DNA of 64,000 nucleotides, from NCBI RefSeq assembly GCF_025857195.1, contig NZ_CP109787.1, positions 871,501 through 935,500 on the forward strand. The letters are read 5' to 3'. Shown one piece after another: positions 63,638-64,000 of this stretch. Source of the DNA: Leisingera thetidis (GTDB lineage Bacteria > Pseudomonadota > Alphaproteobacteria > Rhodobacterales > Rhodobacteraceae). The notes under the pieces are model-generated. The model saw nothing but the letters and a program-made list of their open reading frames with translations. It did not search any database and was not told the origin of the DNA. Each line of letters begins with the position of its first letter. Position 1 is the stretch's first letter. A program made the translations under genes and the position numbers.

Positions 63638-64000
63638 CGGTTTGGCTCCCCTTGGCGCAACTGAGACTGCAGCCCGGCAGCGCCGCCGGGTCTCCGGCGG
63701 TTTGGCCGAAGCGGCGCTTCCATGCAAGGGGAACAATGATTTCACGGCTCCTCGGCCACGGGGCAGCCGCCGGACCAAAACGTTGGCCACGCACCTCTGC
63801 CGCGGGACGTCACCGGGGAAAACTTTTGCGCCGGCACATCAGCGCCTCCGGCGGGCCGCGTTTTGCAAAGGTGGTCCGGAGCCGGGCCGGCACCATCGGC
63901 AGGGTACGGAACCAGAGAGAACAGCCAACGATCTGCTCAACACTGGGGGAGCCGTCCAGCTGGCCCCTGGTCTCCGCCGGCGCGGAACAAAGCACGGCTG
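63638..64000. other. Unresolved right-edge region
   Basis: 363 bases upstream of apt. The plus strand has an open frame from ATG 63736 (AAGGGG nearby) that continues past the window edge, and the minus strand has a frame ending at 63810 that also enters from the edge. Neither resembles a known protein, and codon use looks weak. It may hold the apt promoter plus a decayed or partial gene. Confidence 0.4.

Noticed and set aside
63810..63995. Transposase fragment at the right edge on the minus strand
   Set aside because: The 61-codon frame has no DDE or HTH motif and matches nothing I can name; left as unresolved sequence.

Overview
The window is a gene-dense, GC-rich stretch of bacterial chromosome. 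Protein content and gene order point to the Rhodobacterales (Roseobacter group; a Leisingera/Phaeobacter/Ruegeria-like genome is an inference from recall, not a search). Supporting signs are the ruvC-ruvA-ruvB and ybgC-tolQRAB-pal-cpoB-tilS-ftsH orders, an aa3 oxidase operon ctaC-ctaB-small ORF-ctaG-ctaE-surf1 followed by thrC, a 558-aa formate-THF ligase next to folD, and Flp prepilins with the alphaproteobacterial GAVTVDW-type cleavage region. I found no rRNA, tRNA, CRISPR array, complete insertion sequence or prophage. Most of the window is core genome.

Layout. 1-9.1 kb: xerC (cut by the left edge), a DUF484 gene, a transaldolase-like gene, priA, a YeeE/YedE sulfur-transport gene divergent from an MFS gene, prmA, a small membrane protein and a DUF1127 gene. 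9.4-13.3 kb: ruvCAB, an unknown gene and thpR. 13.4-22.2 kb: the Tol-Pal envelope locus running into tilS and ftsH. 22.4-26.3 kb: a MOSC protein and a one-carbon block (fhs, chorismate mutase, folD). 26.3-30 kb (minus strand): a PaaI-like thioesterase, then the ligase-associated PdeM phosphoesterase and Lhr-type helicase. 30-42.6 kb (minus strand): a tad/cpa locus for Flp pili (three prepilin genes, cpaB, secretin, OmpA-like lipoprotein, cpaE, cpaF, tadB, tadC, two TPR lipoproteins, prepilin peptidase, AAA ATPase). A lytic transglycosylase lies divergently at its head. 43.8-52.6 kb: an unknown membrane protein, scoAB, a VOC/TetR divergent pair, topA, dprA and tldD. 52.8-58.5 kb: cytochrome c oxidase biogenesis and thrC. 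58.5-64 kb: an M16 peptidase, a GNAT acetyltransferase, an MBL protein, an FAD-linked dehydrogenase and apt.

How the genes work together. ruvCAB forms the Holliday-junction resolvasome. tolQRAB-pal-cpoB with ybgC forms the trans-envelope constriction machine. fhs and folD make and interconvert formyl- and methylene-THF. cta genes supply subunits II and III, heme O synthesis, CuB insertion and SURF1 for an aa3-type oxidase; a perfect FNR/FnrL-type box sits between tldD and ctaC. The tad genes encode an almost complete Flp pilus machine, but tadE/F/G-type minor pilins are absent from the window.

The most unusual content is between genes. Four copies of a 110-200 bp structured element (about 1543, 11895, 60337 and 62900, the last inverted) share near-inverted termini, an internal TTGGGC/GCCCAA stem and hairpins whose sequences differ while pairing is kept. 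Other items are two copies of a 17-bp palindrome in front of different genes, two prepilin genes encoding identical proteins plus a third 58-aa prepilin, a 56-bp near-perfect palindrome after ruvB, and an operator pair between the VOC and TetR genes.
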